From the NCBI GenBank assembly GCA_025656675.1, contig JAHXHN010000005.1:144752-208751 (forward strand): a stretch of DNA of 64,000 bases, given 5' to 3'. The translations under genes and the position numbers were made by a program. The DNA comes from Candidatus Thiodiazotropha sp. (ex Codakia rugifera) (GTDB taxonomy: Bacteria; Pseudomonadota; Gammaproteobacteria; Chromatiales; Chromatiaceae). A model generated the notes under the pieces. It did not search any database. It had not been told where the DNA came from and saw nothing but the letters and a program-made list of their open reading frames with translations. Below, one piece after another: positions 1 through 8,583 of this stretch (position 1 is the stretch's first letter; the number at the start of each line of letters is the position of its first letter).

Positions 1-127
1 TCGGCGAGATTGGCGGGAAGTTTACTCTTATATGATGACAAATTCTTTACCTAAGTTACGGTTTTTTGAGATTTATACTGAGTATTATTGGGTTTAATAA
101 ATAGCTGTTAATAATGAGGACTGGAGT

Positions 128-1054
128 GTGAAGACTGCTTACATTACCCACCCGGATTGTTTGTTGCATGATACGGGTGTGGGACATCCTGAAAACGCTG
201 CTCGACTACAAGCAATCGATGATCGATTAATGGCGGCGCAGTTGTATGATTTTTTACGTCATTACGATGCACCTGAGGTGACAAGAGAACAGTTGCTACG
301 CTGTCATGATGTGGCTTATCTCGATCAGGTTGAAAAGTTGATGCCGGAAACAGGACATGCTCATCTCGATCCCGATACAGTAGTCAGTCCAGAGAGTCTG
401 CAGGCAGCAAAAAGGGCAGCCGGGGCCGTGGTAAAGGCAGTCGATCTGATCATGAATGAGGATTTGTTGAATGCATTCTGTTCAGTACGTCCACCGGGGC
501 ATCATGCAGAGCGAATGAGAACGATGGGATTTTGTGTCTATGGCAATGCTTCTATCGGTGCTGCCCATGCAATGGAAGTCTATGGACTGGACCGAGTCGC
601 TATCCTCGATTTCGATGTCCATCATGGCAATGGCAGCGAAGATATATTTCGTGACGATAAACGAGCCATCGTCTGCTCTACATTTCAACATCCCTTCTAT
701 CCTTATACAGACATTGAAGAGAGTCCTGACCATATTATCTGTGCACCCTTGAAAGCGACAGCAAAAAGCACTGAATTCAGAGAGGCTGTAACTGCGCACT
801 GGTTGCCGGCTTTAAATCACTTCAAGCCACAAATGTTTTTTGTCTCTGCTGGATTCGACGCTCACATAGAGGACGATATGTCCGGAGTCAGTCTGACCGA
901 AGCGGACTACCGCTGGGTGACGGAACAGATTCGTGATCTGGCCGACAAATATGCTGAAGGGCGGATCGTTTCTGTGTTGGAAGGGGGATACGAATCATTC
1001 GCCCTGGCACGCAGTGTCGAGACGCATATCCGGGTATTGATGGATCTTCATTAG
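128..1054 (+). CDS. Histone deacetylase family protein (acetyl-amidohydrolase)
   Basis: A 308-residue protein of the arginase/deacetylase fold, the bacterial branch of class II histone deacetylases that includes acetylpolyamine amidohydrolases. These enzymes remove acetyl groups from amines using a Zn ion. The His-His motif is visible in RPPGHHAE (about residue 120), followed by the metal-binding DFDVHHGNG segment (about 160) and a second metal Asp in SAGFDAH (about 240). The length fits the family. The start is GTG, with a GAGGA ribosome site about 8 bases upstream. The true substrate (polyamine, acetoin or protein) cannot be told from sequence. The next gene, exonuclease I, begins 27 bases downstream on the same strand, so the two may be cotranscribed. 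Confidence 0.9.
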   Translation: MKTAYITHPDCLLHDTGVGHPENAARLQAIDDRLMAAQLYDFLRHYDAPEVTREQLLRCHDVAYLDQVEKLMPETGHAHLDPDTVVSPESLQAAKRAAGAVVKAVDLIMNEDLLNAFCSVRPPGHHAERMRTMGFCVYGNASIGAAHAMEVYGLDRVAILDFDVHHGNGSEDIFRDDKRAIVCSTFQHPFYPYTDIEESPDHIICAPLKATAKSTEFREAVTAHWLPALNHFKPQMFFVSAGFDAHIEDDMSGVSLTEADYRWVTEQIRDLADKYAEGRIVSVLEGGYESFALARSVETHIRVLMDLH

Positions 1055-1081
1055 TGTTTATTTACCGGCAGTAAAATCAAG

Positions 1082-2518
1082 ATGGCATTTAGTTTCTATT
1101 GGCACGATTATGAAACCTGGGGCGCTGATCCGCGCCTGGACAGGCCGTCTCAATTTGCAGGCGTGCGTACCGATGCGGACTTAAATCCAATTGGCGATCC
1201 CCTGGTTATCTACTGCAAGCCCAGTGACGATATGTTACCCCAGCCGGAAGCGTGTATGGTCACCGGCATCACACCTCAGAAGGCACTTCAAGAAGGGGTT
1301 ATAGAAGCTGAATTCATTAAACAGATTCATCATCAGTTTTCTATCCCTGAGACCTGCGGGGCTGGCTACAATAGTATTCGTTTTGATGATGAGGTTACCC
1401 GTTATACCTTGTATCGGAATTTTTATGATCCCTATGCAAGGGAGTGGCAAAATGGCTCTTCCCGTTGGGATATCATCGATATGGTTCGGTTGACTCATGC
1501 CCTCAGGCCTGAGGGTATCGAGTGGCCGCAAAATGACAACGGCGTTACCAGTTTTCGCCTGGAGGCGTTGAGTGCTGCCAATGATATCATCCACGAGTCT
1601 GCTCACGATGCGTTATCAGATGTCTATGCCACTATTGGAATGGCACGGTTAATAAAACAGCGTCAGCCGAGACTCTACGACTATCTGTTGATGAGTCGTA
1701 ACAAAAAGGTGATTGCTGAGCGTCTCAATCTACAGCAACAGCAGGCTGTATTGCATGTCTCATCTATGTATCCCGCAGCTCAAGGTTGTATAGCGATGGT
1801 GATGCCGTTGCTTAGGCATCCAACAAATCCCAATGGAATCATTGTTTATGACCTGGGTTGTGACCCGTCGCAGTTGTTGACGTTGAGTGCCGATGAAATC
1901 AATCACAGATTATTTACGCCAGCCGCAGACTTGCCAGAGGGCACACAACGGGTTCCATTGAAAACGATACACATCAACAAGTGTCCGGTGGTTGTGCCGT
2001 TGAATACATTGACGGCCGAGGCCGCTGAACGTTGGTCCATAAACGTACAACAGGGCGAAACGTATCGTCAGCAGTTGCTGACTCGAACTGAGGTTTTCAA
2101 CAGGATAGGGCTGGCACACCAAAAACGGACCTTCGATCCCATCAGTGATCCTGATCAGGCACTTTACAGTGGCGGCTTTTTTTCCCGGGAAGACAGGCGC
2201 CGAATGGATGAGATCATCAGCAGCGATCCTGCAGCACTGGCAGGATTTCCACTGCTTTTCGATGATGCTCGGTTACCGGAGATGCTGTATCGCTACAGGG
2301 CAAGAAACTGGCCGGACTCGTTAACGGTTGAAGAGCAGGAGCGCTGGCATGAATTCCGTCATTCGCGGCTACTGGACCCGGATGGTGGAGGAAGCATCAC
2401 GCTGGATGAGTACTTAACGACCTTGGACCGTCTGGAGGCTGATCCTCAATTGCCTGTTGAAAAACAGGCGCTGATACCTCAGTTACTGGCCTGGGCAGAA
2501 CAGATTGCACCTGAGTAA
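1082..2518 (+). CDS. sbcB: Exodeoxyribonuclease I
   Basis: A 478-residue homologue of exonuclease I, a processive 3'-5' single-strand DNA exonuclease used in recombination and mismatch repair. The DEDD nuclease motifs are visible: the first Asp and Glu in HDYETWG near residue 10, the region around NSIRFDDE near 100, and the final motif in HDALSDV near residue 175. The C-terminal SH3-like and helical regions typical of the family are present, and the length is close to the E. coli enzyme (about 475). The ATG start follows the deacetylase-like gene closely. No truncation or substitution is evident. Confidence 0.95.
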   Translation: MAFSFYWHDYETWGADPRLDRPSQFAGVRTDADLNPIGDPLVIYCKPSDDMLPQPEACMVTGITPQKALQEGVIEAEFIKQIHHQFSIPETCGAGYNSIRFDDEVTRYTLYRNFYDPYAREWQNGSSRWDIIDMVRLTHALRPEGIEWPQNDNGVTSFRLEALSAANDIIHESAHDALSDVYATIGMARLIKQRQPRLYDYLLMSRNKKVIAERLNLQQQQAVLHVSSMYPAAQGCIAMVMPLLRHPTNPNGIIVYDLGCDPSQLLTLSADEINHRLFTPAADLPEGTQRVPLKTIHINKCPVVVPLNTLTAEAAERWSINVQQGETYRQQLLTRTEVFNRIGLAHQKRTFDPISDPDQALYSGGFFSREDRRRMDEIISSDPAALAGFPLLFDDARLPEMLYRYRARNWPDSLTVEEQERWHEFRHSRLLDPDGGGSITLDEYLTTLDRLEADPQLPVEKQALIPQLLAWAEQIAPE

Positions 2519-2707
2519 CTGAACACGAGTTTGTATCCATCAGGAAATACACACTTTTGTAAACACACCTCATCCATGCAAATGCCAGCGACTGCGCGCA
2601 GATACTGTTTTATAGGCACTCAGCAGGTCGGATTGGCGTTCTTTTGCGGCAGATCCTTCTGGGTATAGGGTGCGGTAGGCTGCAAGACTCGACAATACGC
2701 TACAGGC

Positions 2708-2992
2708 TCAATCCGCTGTCCATTTTTGTAGTGCATCTATGATCCCTTTAGCCTGATCTCTGCTGGATATATTAAATTTACTTTTCTGCATATATTCACC
2801 ACTGCGCTTTTGGTAACGGCGAATGGTGTACTTGTCTGCACCATACAGCTCCTTGGCCCTATCCCAATCCTGATAACGATAGATGATCGTTGTCCATGCT
2901 CCTTTTGATAGTACGACTTTGTCCAGTTCCTTGACGACATCAATGCCGTCTTCTGTGTAGGTAACGCTGAGTTCTTCTGGTGTTGATGCCAT
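2708..2992 (-). CDS. Conserved hypothetical protein, 94 aa
   Basis: A small soluble protein that I do not recognise. It has no signal peptide or membrane segment. It is rich in charged and aromatic residues (KGAWTTIIYRYQDWD, YTIRRYQKRSGEY) and ends in a helix-like segment with a final KWTAD. The sequence is regular and lacks low complexity, and the ATG start is clean, which argues for a real gene. It lies 53 bases upstream of the ankyrin lipoprotein on the same strand. The fold may be a small alpha/beta domain, but no function can be assigned. Confidence 0.7.
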   Translation of the reverse strand: MASTPEELSVTYTEDGIDVVKELDKVVLSKGAWTTIIYRYQDWDRAKELYGADKYTIRRYQKRSGEYMQKSKFNISSRDQAKGIIDALQKWTAD

Positions 2993-3045
2993 GATTAAAT
3001 GTAGTTCCCAAATTGAATGGTGGATATTACTGATCTGAATGTAGG

Positions 3046-3705
3046 TTAGTCTTTGTCCAGCGATTTTTCTGTTGCACCGAACTGTCTTAAAATTCTTTCG
3101 ATATCAGGATTTTTTCGCACAATGGCCAGATCCAGTGGACCCAGGCCCGCATTATTGATTATATCCAGACTTGCGCCACGGTTTATCAAATATTTCGCAG
3201 CTACACGTTGATCATAGTGTATGGCTGAATGGAGAGGGGTATTGCCATCCTGGTCAGGATTATCGAGGGACGCACCCCTGCGTACCAGAAAATCAATCAC
3301 ATCGCGATCAGCGCTTCCCAGTTTTGCTGTTTCATGCAGCGCTGCATTGGGATCAAGCTTTGCGCCACTCTTGAAAAGAAAATCAGCGACAATCGTATTA
3401 CGTGCAATCAGGGATTTTAGGAGCGGTGTATGACCCTGAGGGTCATTGACCTCTAACTCAGCACCATGCTTGACAAGAATTTTGGTCATGACCAGACTGC
3501 CTTTTTGGGCCGCTACATGCAATGGAGTCAGTCCTTCCGGCCCCGGCCTATTAATATCTGCATCCCAGTGGATGTTACGCTCCAGTTGATCGATATCGCC
3601 AACCTGCACCGCACGTGCGAGTGTGATGGTCGGTTCGCTAGGCTTACTGCACCCGGTCAGCGATAGCAGGCAGATGAGTGTGATGTGAATAGTTTTGTTG
3701 AACAT
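3046..3705 (-). CDS. Ankyrin-repeat lipoprotein
   Basis: A 219-residue protein with a type II signal peptide. A hydrophobic stretch is followed by the lipobox LTGC, so Cys19 is the likely lipidated residue and the protein is anchored in the envelope. About five ankyrin repeats follow, recognisable by GLTPLHVAAQKGS, GHTPLLKSLIARN, GNTPLHSAIHYDQ and GLGPLDLAIVRKN. Ankyrin repeats mediate protein binding, and periplasmic or lipidated ankyrin proteins occur in many proteobacteria. The partner is unknown. Translation ends about 50 bases before the small hypothetical gene downstream, which could share a transcript. Confidence 0.85.
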   Translation of the reverse strand: MFNKTIHITLICLLSLTGCSKPSEPTITLARAVQVGDIDQLERNIHWDADINRPGPEGLTPLHVAAQKGSLVMTKILVKHGAELEVNDPQGHTPLLKSLIARNTIVADFLFKSGAKLDPNAALHETAKLGSADRDVIDFLVRRGASLDNPDQDGNTPLHSAIHYDQRVAAKYLINRGASLDIINNAGLGPLDLAIVRKNPDIERILRQFGATEKSLDKD

Positions 3706-3797
3706 AGTCCGGATAGTAAATCGATAGCAGCAAAGGCTGCAAGCCTAGACTTCCAAAGATTGGCCTGATGGGATACTCGTGGTAGGGTTTGACGGAC

Positions 3798-4190
3798 ATG
3801 ATTACCAAGCTTCTTCTTACTCTCACAGTGATTGCCATTGCCTGGTTGGTGGTGAAAAACCGACAGCAACGGGTGTTGGATGTCTCCCATGACAAACCGC
3901 CTGCTTTAATGGCTCAGAAGAAGCCTAATATCCTTCTCAGATGGGGAGGGTACGCCTTGTTAGCTGTGATGCTGCTCGGCAGCACGCTCTACTTGGTGAT
4001 GCAGTGGCAGGAGATGATCCGGGTGGTGACGGTCAGGGTCATTGATACCCAGACAGGGAGGAGCGTCAGCTACCAGGCTCGGCGTACTGATGTCGAGGAT
4101 CGACATTTTATCACTGTGGATGGCAGAGAGGTCAATGTGGCCAATAACGAACGTATTGAGTTGGAATCCGTGTCTGGTCGCAGCCCGTAA
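3798..4190 (+). CDS. Hypothetical membrane protein, 130 aa
   Basis: An unrecognised small protein with two predicted membrane segments, one at the extreme N-terminus (LLLTLTVIAIAWLVV) and one near residues 50-70 (ALLAVMLLGSTLYLVMQW). They are separated by a basic, Pro-containing loop, and a soluble C-terminal domain of about 55 residues follows. I prefer the ATG at 3798 to an in-frame TTG nine bases upstream, because the GGTAGGG purine tract at 3781-3787 then sits at a normal distance. It is divergent from the ankyrin lipoprotein and lies just before the potassium channel gene. No function is assigned. Confidence 0.65.
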   Translation: MITKLLLTLTVIAIAWLVVKNRQQRVLDVSHDKPPALMAQKKPNILLRWGGYALLAVMLLGSTLYLVMQWQEMIRVVTVRVIDTQTGRSVSYQARRTDVEDRHFITVDGREVNVANNERIELESVSGRSP

Positions 4191-4279
4191 AGTATGTGTA
4201 GATCTCCAGGTTTTTGTCAATCTGCCGATATGACTCGTTAATAACCGAATATAGATCTGTGGTGGTTAAACTCCGTCCC

Positions 4280-5872
4280 ATGTCCTTTTCCCATCAAGTC
4301 ATCAAACAGTGTTACGCCATACAGGGTTCGGCGCGCTATACAGGCCTTAAAGGGGCTGTATTCAATTTGCTGGAAAATCCCAGGGCACCCATTCGCCCCT
4401 ATTTCGATATTTTCATGATCCTGTTGGTCCTGACAACTGTCTGGATGCTGATCTATGAGGTTAAAAATGATCTGGGGCAGCTTGGCGATCTGTTCGAGAT
4501 GGTTGCCGTCGGGATTTTTATTATCGAGTACTTATTGCGTTTCTGGATATTCAACGATAGCCACAAAGTGATTCTTGATCGTTATGAGCGGGCGGAATTT
4601 ATCAATCAACCGTTCCAAGTCTGGCCGGCGTTGTGGCAAGCGTTGTTGGAAAAACTGAAGTACGTTGTCCAGCCTCTTGCGATTATCGACCTTCTGGCGA
4701 TCATCCCCAGTTATCGTCCGTTACGTTTTTTACGTATTTTCCTGCTCTTTCGGCTGTTCAAGCTGTTCCGTTATACCCGCAGTATCAGTGAATTCGTCAA
4801 AGTTCTTTCCGAGAAGCGGATCGAGTTGGTCACGCTGTTCATCTTCATGGCCTTTATCACCTTCACCGCAGCTACTGCAATATTCTTTTTTGAGGCGGAT
4901 CAGCATGATAGTCAGATAAGTGGTTTTTTCGATAGTGTCTACTGGGCATTGGTAACCATGTCAACAGTCGGTTATGGGGACATCACGCCACATACCACGG
5001 AGGGTAGGGTTGTCACACTGGTTCTGATCCTTGCCGGTTTAGGTGTCATCTCCTTTTTCACCTCCATTATCGTATCTGCATTTGGTGAGAAGATTCATGA
5101 GATTCGAGCTCATCGCATCTATTCCGAAGTGGAGCGAAAACGAATCGATACACTGATCTGCGGTTTCGGTCGAGTCGGACAGGTGGTGGCTGATCGGTTA
5201 GCATCGGATAAACGCCAATTCGTAGTAGTGGATCCGCTCGAGGAGAATGTACGTATTGCCAAGCAACGGGGCTATCCAGCGGTATTAGGGGATGGTGTGG
5301 ATACTGACCTGTTATTGAGTCTCGGAATCGATACCCGGGTCACTCGCCTGCTTTGTCTCACCGGCGATGATGTGGTCAATGTCTATATCACTCTAACGGC
5401 AAAGCAATACAATCCGGAGATAGAAATTATATCCCGCGCCAACCATCGAGAGAATGTGAACAAACTTCATCGGGCTGGTGCCAGTCATTGTGTTGCTCCC
5501 TATGAAGTGCTCGGTCTCATCGCCGCTGAATATGCGGGACAACCGGTGGCTTTTGAAGCGGTTTACGGGTTACTGACCGGTCAATCCCATGAAGGTATTG
5601 AGGCGGTGCGGATCAAACGAGAGAGTGTGCTGGATGGATGCAGGATGGGGGATATCGATTTCAAACAGCGGAAGTTAACCCCCTTCGGTGTGATCCGCGA
5701 GGGTGATTGTGAGTCAAACGAGGAGGGTACGCGCTACAGCCTGCAAGGGCGGTGTCTCTACTTCAATCCCAGTGAGGAATTCACACTCCTGGCGGATGAC
5801 CTGCTGGTGCTGTTCGGCCATGAGTACAGTGTGGTTCACTTCCGGGATTGTCTCGAAAGGGGAACCTTGTAA
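4280..5872 (+). CDS. Potassium channel protein with RCK (TrkA-N) domain
   Basis: A voltage-gated-like K+ channel subunit. The N-terminal half has several membrane helices in an S1-S6-like arrangement, including an Arg-rich S4-like segment (RPLRFLRIFLLFRLFKLFRY). The pore loop carries the K+ selectivity filter TVGYGD at about residue 230. The cytoplasmic half begins with a Rossmann RCK/TrkA-N domain (CGFGRVGQVVADRL), which in this family binds nucleotide or Ca2+ and gates the pore. The start is uncertain: I take the ATG at 4280 (530 residues), while an in-frame TTG at 4214 would add 22 residues. The stop codon overlaps the ATG of the next gene, another RCK-domain protein, so the two are translationally coupled. 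Confidence 0.88.
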   Translation: MSFSHQVIKQCYAIQGSARYTGLKGAVFNLLENPRAPIRPYFDIFMILLVLTTVWMLIYEVKNDLGQLGDLFEMVAVGIFIIEYLLRFWIFNDSHKVILDRYERAEFINQPFQVWPALWQALLEKLKYVVQPLAIIDLLAIIPSYRPLRFLRIFLLFRLFKLFRYTRSISEFVKVLSEKRIELVTLFIFMAFITFTAATAIFFFEADQHDSQISGFFDSVYWALVTMSTVGYGDITPHTTEGRVVTLVLILAGLGVISFFTSIIVSAFGEKIHEIRAHRIYSEVERKRIDTLICGFGRVGQVVADRLASDKRQFVVVDPLEENVRIAKQRGYPAVLGDGVDTDLLLSLGIDTRVTRLLCLTGDDVVNVYITLTAKQYNPEIEIISRANHRENVNKLHRAGASHCVAPYEVLGLIAAEYAGQPVAFEAVYGLLTGQSHEGIEAVRIKRESVLDGCRMGDIDFKQRKLTPFGVIREGDCESNEEGTRYSLQGRCLYFNPSEEFTLLADDLLVLFGHEYSVVHFRDCLERGTL

Positions 5873-6600
5873 TGGGTAGACGCGATACGCTGATTTTTGG
5901 ATCTGGTGCTTTAGGGCATGAGGTGGCCATGCAGTTGGCGGAGCGTGGTATCCAGGTCTATCTCTACAGCAATGACCTGGATGAAGTAGGTGGCTTGCTG
6001 GCCAAGGGGCTGCAGGCCGCCATCGTCAACTATATGGATGATGACAAACTCCGCGAGATCGGTATAGGCAATTGGGTAAAGACGGTCTTTTGTCTCTTCT
6101 CTGATGAGCCAAAAAACCTCTTTCTTACACTCTCGATCCGTGCCCTTGATCCCAATCTGAAGATCGTTTGCGTTTGTGAATCAACCTCGTCGGGTGAACG
6201 GTTGATGGCGGCAGGAGCAACCAAGGTCATCGATCCCTATGAGATAAGTGGTCAACGTGTCCATGAACTGATCGCCCGTCCCTATCTGGTCGAGATGTTG
6301 GAAAACACAGTCTTCGGTAAGCATATTGATATCGCAGAGATAGAGATTCCGGAACACTCCACACTTTCAGGCACACCATTGAGCGACCTGCAGCTGGACA
6401 GGCGATTTAACCTGATCACCATCGGTGTTGTAGACCTGGAGTTGGGGAATCAGTTGATCTTCAGCAATAGTGGCGTTGCACACTGCATGGATGCAGGGGA
6501 TATATTGGTGGTTATCGGACCGAGTCAGGAGATCACCCGCCTGAAGCGGGCTGTCTCTGAGGATTCCCTGGAACCCATATCAAATATTACTGATCCCTAG
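5872..6600 (+). CDS. TrkA-N (RCK) domain protein, partner of the K+ channel
   Basis: A 242-residue soluble protein with a Rossmann TrkA-N domain at the N-terminus (DTLIFGSGALGHEVAMQLAERG) and a TrkA-C-like region after about residue 150. It has no membrane segment. The ATG lies inside the TAATG overlap with the channel gene, and AAAGGGGAA at 5856-5863 provides the ribosome site. An earlier in-frame TTG at 5848 is less likely. The coupling suggests it supplies a second RCK domain in trans to the channel's gating ring. This is an inference from context, because many channels carry both domains in one chain or take them as a separate subunit. No catalytic role is expected. Confidence 0.85.
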   Translation: MGRRDTLIFGSGALGHEVAMQLAERGIQVYLYSNDLDEVGGLLAKGLQAAIVNYMDDDKLREIGIGNWVKTVFCLFSDEPKNLFLTLSIRALDPNLKIVCVCESTSSGERLMAAGATKVIDPYEISGQRVHELIARPYLVEMLENTVFGKHIDIAEIEIPEHSTLSGTPLSDLQLDRRFNLITIGVVDLELGNQLIFSNSGVAHCMDAGDILVVIGPSQEITRLKRAVSEDSLEPISNITDP

Positions 6601-6727
6601 TGTAGGGCACTACCCTTTATCCAGGGATGATAGCTATATCGGTCAACAAAACATATTGAAATGACTATTATTTGACAGTGCCAAACTAAAAAATATGTAG
6701 GATGTCTGACACTACTGTAGGCCTAGA

Positions 6728-7081
6728 TCAGGCCGGAGCGCTTTCAAGGAGCGATGATAACGCGGTCGATACCTTGGTTGCCTGGGATTTGGCGGCTGAT
6801 TCAGGGGATGTGGCAAACTGCTGGAGGATATTTTCAAGCAGAGAGCGGGCCTGCTCAGGTGTTGAGATGACAGCATTTGTGGCATTGGCGCGATGGGTCT
6901 CTATATTGAAGAGTTGACGCGCATTGTCTACCTCAAGTGTTGAGCTGTCGGCAATGGGCGTTTTGCCTTCCTGAGTCGTTGTACTGGCCGTTGCTTGACC
7001 TGTTTCTTTACCCTGATTTGACCGTCCCGACTGTTCTGTCGTCGTACTGATGGGTTTGTCACTGTTAACTGGACTGATCAT
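6728..7081 (-). CDS. Hypothetical protein, 117 aa, Ser/Thr/Gln-rich N-terminus
   Basis: An unrecognised small protein. The first half is rich in Ser, Thr, Gln and Lys and looks disordered. The second half (from about residue 55) looks helical, with the regular motif NARQLFNIETHRANATNAVISTPEQARSL shortened here to its key residues RQLFN, HRANA and TPEQA. The ATG at 7081 is preceded by AGAGGAG at a good distance, so I prefer it to an upstream in-frame start that would add 12 residues. There is no signal peptide or membrane helix. The clear ribosome site and structured half support a real gene of unknown role. Confidence 0.65.
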   Translation of the reverse strand: MISPVNSDKPISTTTEQSGRSNQGKETGQATASTTTQEGKTPIADSSTLEVDNARQLFNIETHRANATNAVISTPEQARSLLENILQQFATSPESAAKSQATKVSTALSSLLESAPA

Positions 7082-7117
7082 AATGCAAACTCCTCTAGAG
7101 ACAAAAAATTGACGCAT

Positions 7118-7532
7118 TCAGCAGCGATTCAGCATTCATCGATCATACTGCGAGAAACGTGCCAATAAATGGGCTCTTCACCTGATAGATGGGTAAGCCG
7201 TGAAAACCAAAACAAGTCATTTCGTCAGTTGATGGGATTTGTCCGCAAATGAACGCGAATGCACGCAAATAGGAATAGGGATTTCCTCCGGTGTCTCATT
7301 TTGACCGGAAGGAGAAATCTTAAAACCGGGTTGTTTACCCTAGAATCCGCAGTTGAACGCTGTAACTTGAGGAAGATAAAGCATTTGCGTTGATTAACGT
7401 TCATTTGCGGACACTCAACTGAGCTGTTGAACAAAACCGCTGTGTGTCCACGCTTACCCACATGATCAGGGGAAGAGCCAAAAAATGTATGCAGAGTTAT
7501 AGCCAAGGTGGCGTGTAAAAGGAGTGTGTCTG
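7118..7532. other. Intergenic region between divergent genes
   Basis: No gene is supported here. The stretch contains the inverted-repeat element at 7241-7412 (listed separately) and AAGGAG at 7518-7523, the ribosome site for the DUF3108 gene. A short reverse-strand open frame across it has no ribosome site and follows the repeat, so it is not called. Confidence 0.6.
7241..7412. repeat. MITE-like inverted-repeat element
   Basis: The arms at 7241-7270 and 7383-7412 are inverted copies of each other with 26 of 30 positions matching. Each begins GTCCGCAAATGAACG at its outer end. They enclose 112 bases with no reading frame of note. Inside lies one copy of the TGCAGTTGA-type repeat arm (7336-7363) seen elsewhere in the window. 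The size and structure resemble a miniature non-autonomous mobile element. No clear target-site duplication is visible. Confidence 0.6.
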
Positions 7533-8447
7533 ATGATGCTGCGAATTAAAGCCCTATTGTTGTCATTGGGATTGATTCTCATGTTGGGTGTTGCCGAAGC
7601 GTCAACCCCGATTCTCGGTGAGCGATTGGAGTACACATTGACCATTCGAGGACTGATGACAGGCTTCGTCGAGTTGGATATCGCTAAGCTCACCATGGAT
7701 GTGGAACAGGAGATGGGGAAGGTGGATGAGATTCCTGCCTTTGTCACAAACCTGCAACTGACCACTGAGCCCTTCAAGAAGGCAGAGATGCTCTACCCGG
7801 TACGGCTGAATTATCGGAGTTGGCTGGATGCCCAACAGCTTCAGCCTTTAGTTGCAGTTAAGTCACTGAAGACTAAAAAAGAGAAGGAAGAGCTTCTCTG
7901 GTTTGATCGTACAGGCGGGAACGCCTATCACTATCAATCGGGTGAGCCTGAGTCAGGCGATTCTGTTACCCCACCCGCGAATTTACAACAGGTAACCTCG
8001 CTGTCGAATGAACAATGGTCCAATCTGTTACAGACGCAGTCCATTGCTATCGGTAATTCTGAAGCGTTGGATTACATGAGCTTTCTTCATCGTTTGCGCA
8101 GTATGCCGTTGAAGGCTGGAAAGCGTATTGATTTCTCTACCTATAACGGCAAGGAACTGGACTCCTATCATGTGCTGGTGAGCCAGGAACGACTGGTACG
8201 GGCTGGTTGGAACCTACCGGCGTTTAGAGTCAAACTTTGGGAAATTGACCCTAAGAGTGGTAAACAGGGTGATAAGGTTGAACTCTGGCTGAGTGATGAC
8301 GACAAGCGCATATTGCTTCGTTTTTATGCGGAACGAACCTTTGGCGCCATGGAGGGTATTCTTGAGACAGGACGTCCCATCGTCGCTCAGGATGAAGGCT
8401 TTTCAGAAGCAACCCAGAAGTCGCTGGAGACCTATCTCAATTTTTAA
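7533..8447 (+). CDS. DUF3108-type periplasmic protein
   Basis: A 304-residue exported protein with a signal peptide (LLLSLGLILMLGVAEA, cleavage near residue 23). The mature part resembles DUF3108 proteins: an early GERLEYTLTIRGLMTGFVELDI segment and long beta-rich stretches ending in a conserved-looking KVELWLSDDDKRILLRF. The function of the family is not established, although many members sit with envelope or purine-salvage genes. I choose the ATG at 7533 because AAGGAG at 7518-7523 is then nine bases upstream. The stop codon lies inside the left arm of a small inverted-repeat element. Confidence 0.7.
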   Translation: MMLRIKALLLSLGLILMLGVAEASTPILGERLEYTLTIRGLMTGFVELDIAKLTMDVEQEMGKVDEIPAFVTNLQLTTEPFKKAEMLYPVRLNYRSWLDAQQLQPLVAVKSLKTKKEKEELLWFDRTGGNAYHYQSGEPESGDSVTPPANLQQVTSLSNEQWSNLLQTQSIAIGNSEALDYMSFLHRLRSMPLKAGKRIDFSTYNGKELDSYHVLVSQERLVRAGWNLPAFRVKLWEIDPKSGKQGDKVELWLSDDDKRILLRFYAERTFGAMEGILETGRPIVAQDEGFSEATQKSLETYLNF

Positions 8448-8583
8448 CCTGGAATCCCCGGTTGAACACCCTTCGCGTAGAGGGTTGTTCATCCGACAGG
8501 TGAAATATCCTGTAGTGAAGAGGGTTCTATTTTCATGGCATTTGGCACCATGGATAGCGGTCAGCTGGAGAATCCAGGTTTAA
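8443..8583. repeat. Small terminal-inverted-repeat element between convergent genes
   Basis: The ends are imperfect inverted copies about 25 bases long: TTTAACCTGGAATCCCCGG at the left, and the reverse complement of the right end reads TTAAACCTGGATTCTCCAG. The stop codons of the two convergent genes fall within the arms. An internal hairpin (AACACCCT paired with AGGGTTGTT, about 8466-8490) could act as a bidirectional terminator. It belongs to the same family as elements near 46.4 kb and 26.9 kb. Confidence 0.55.
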
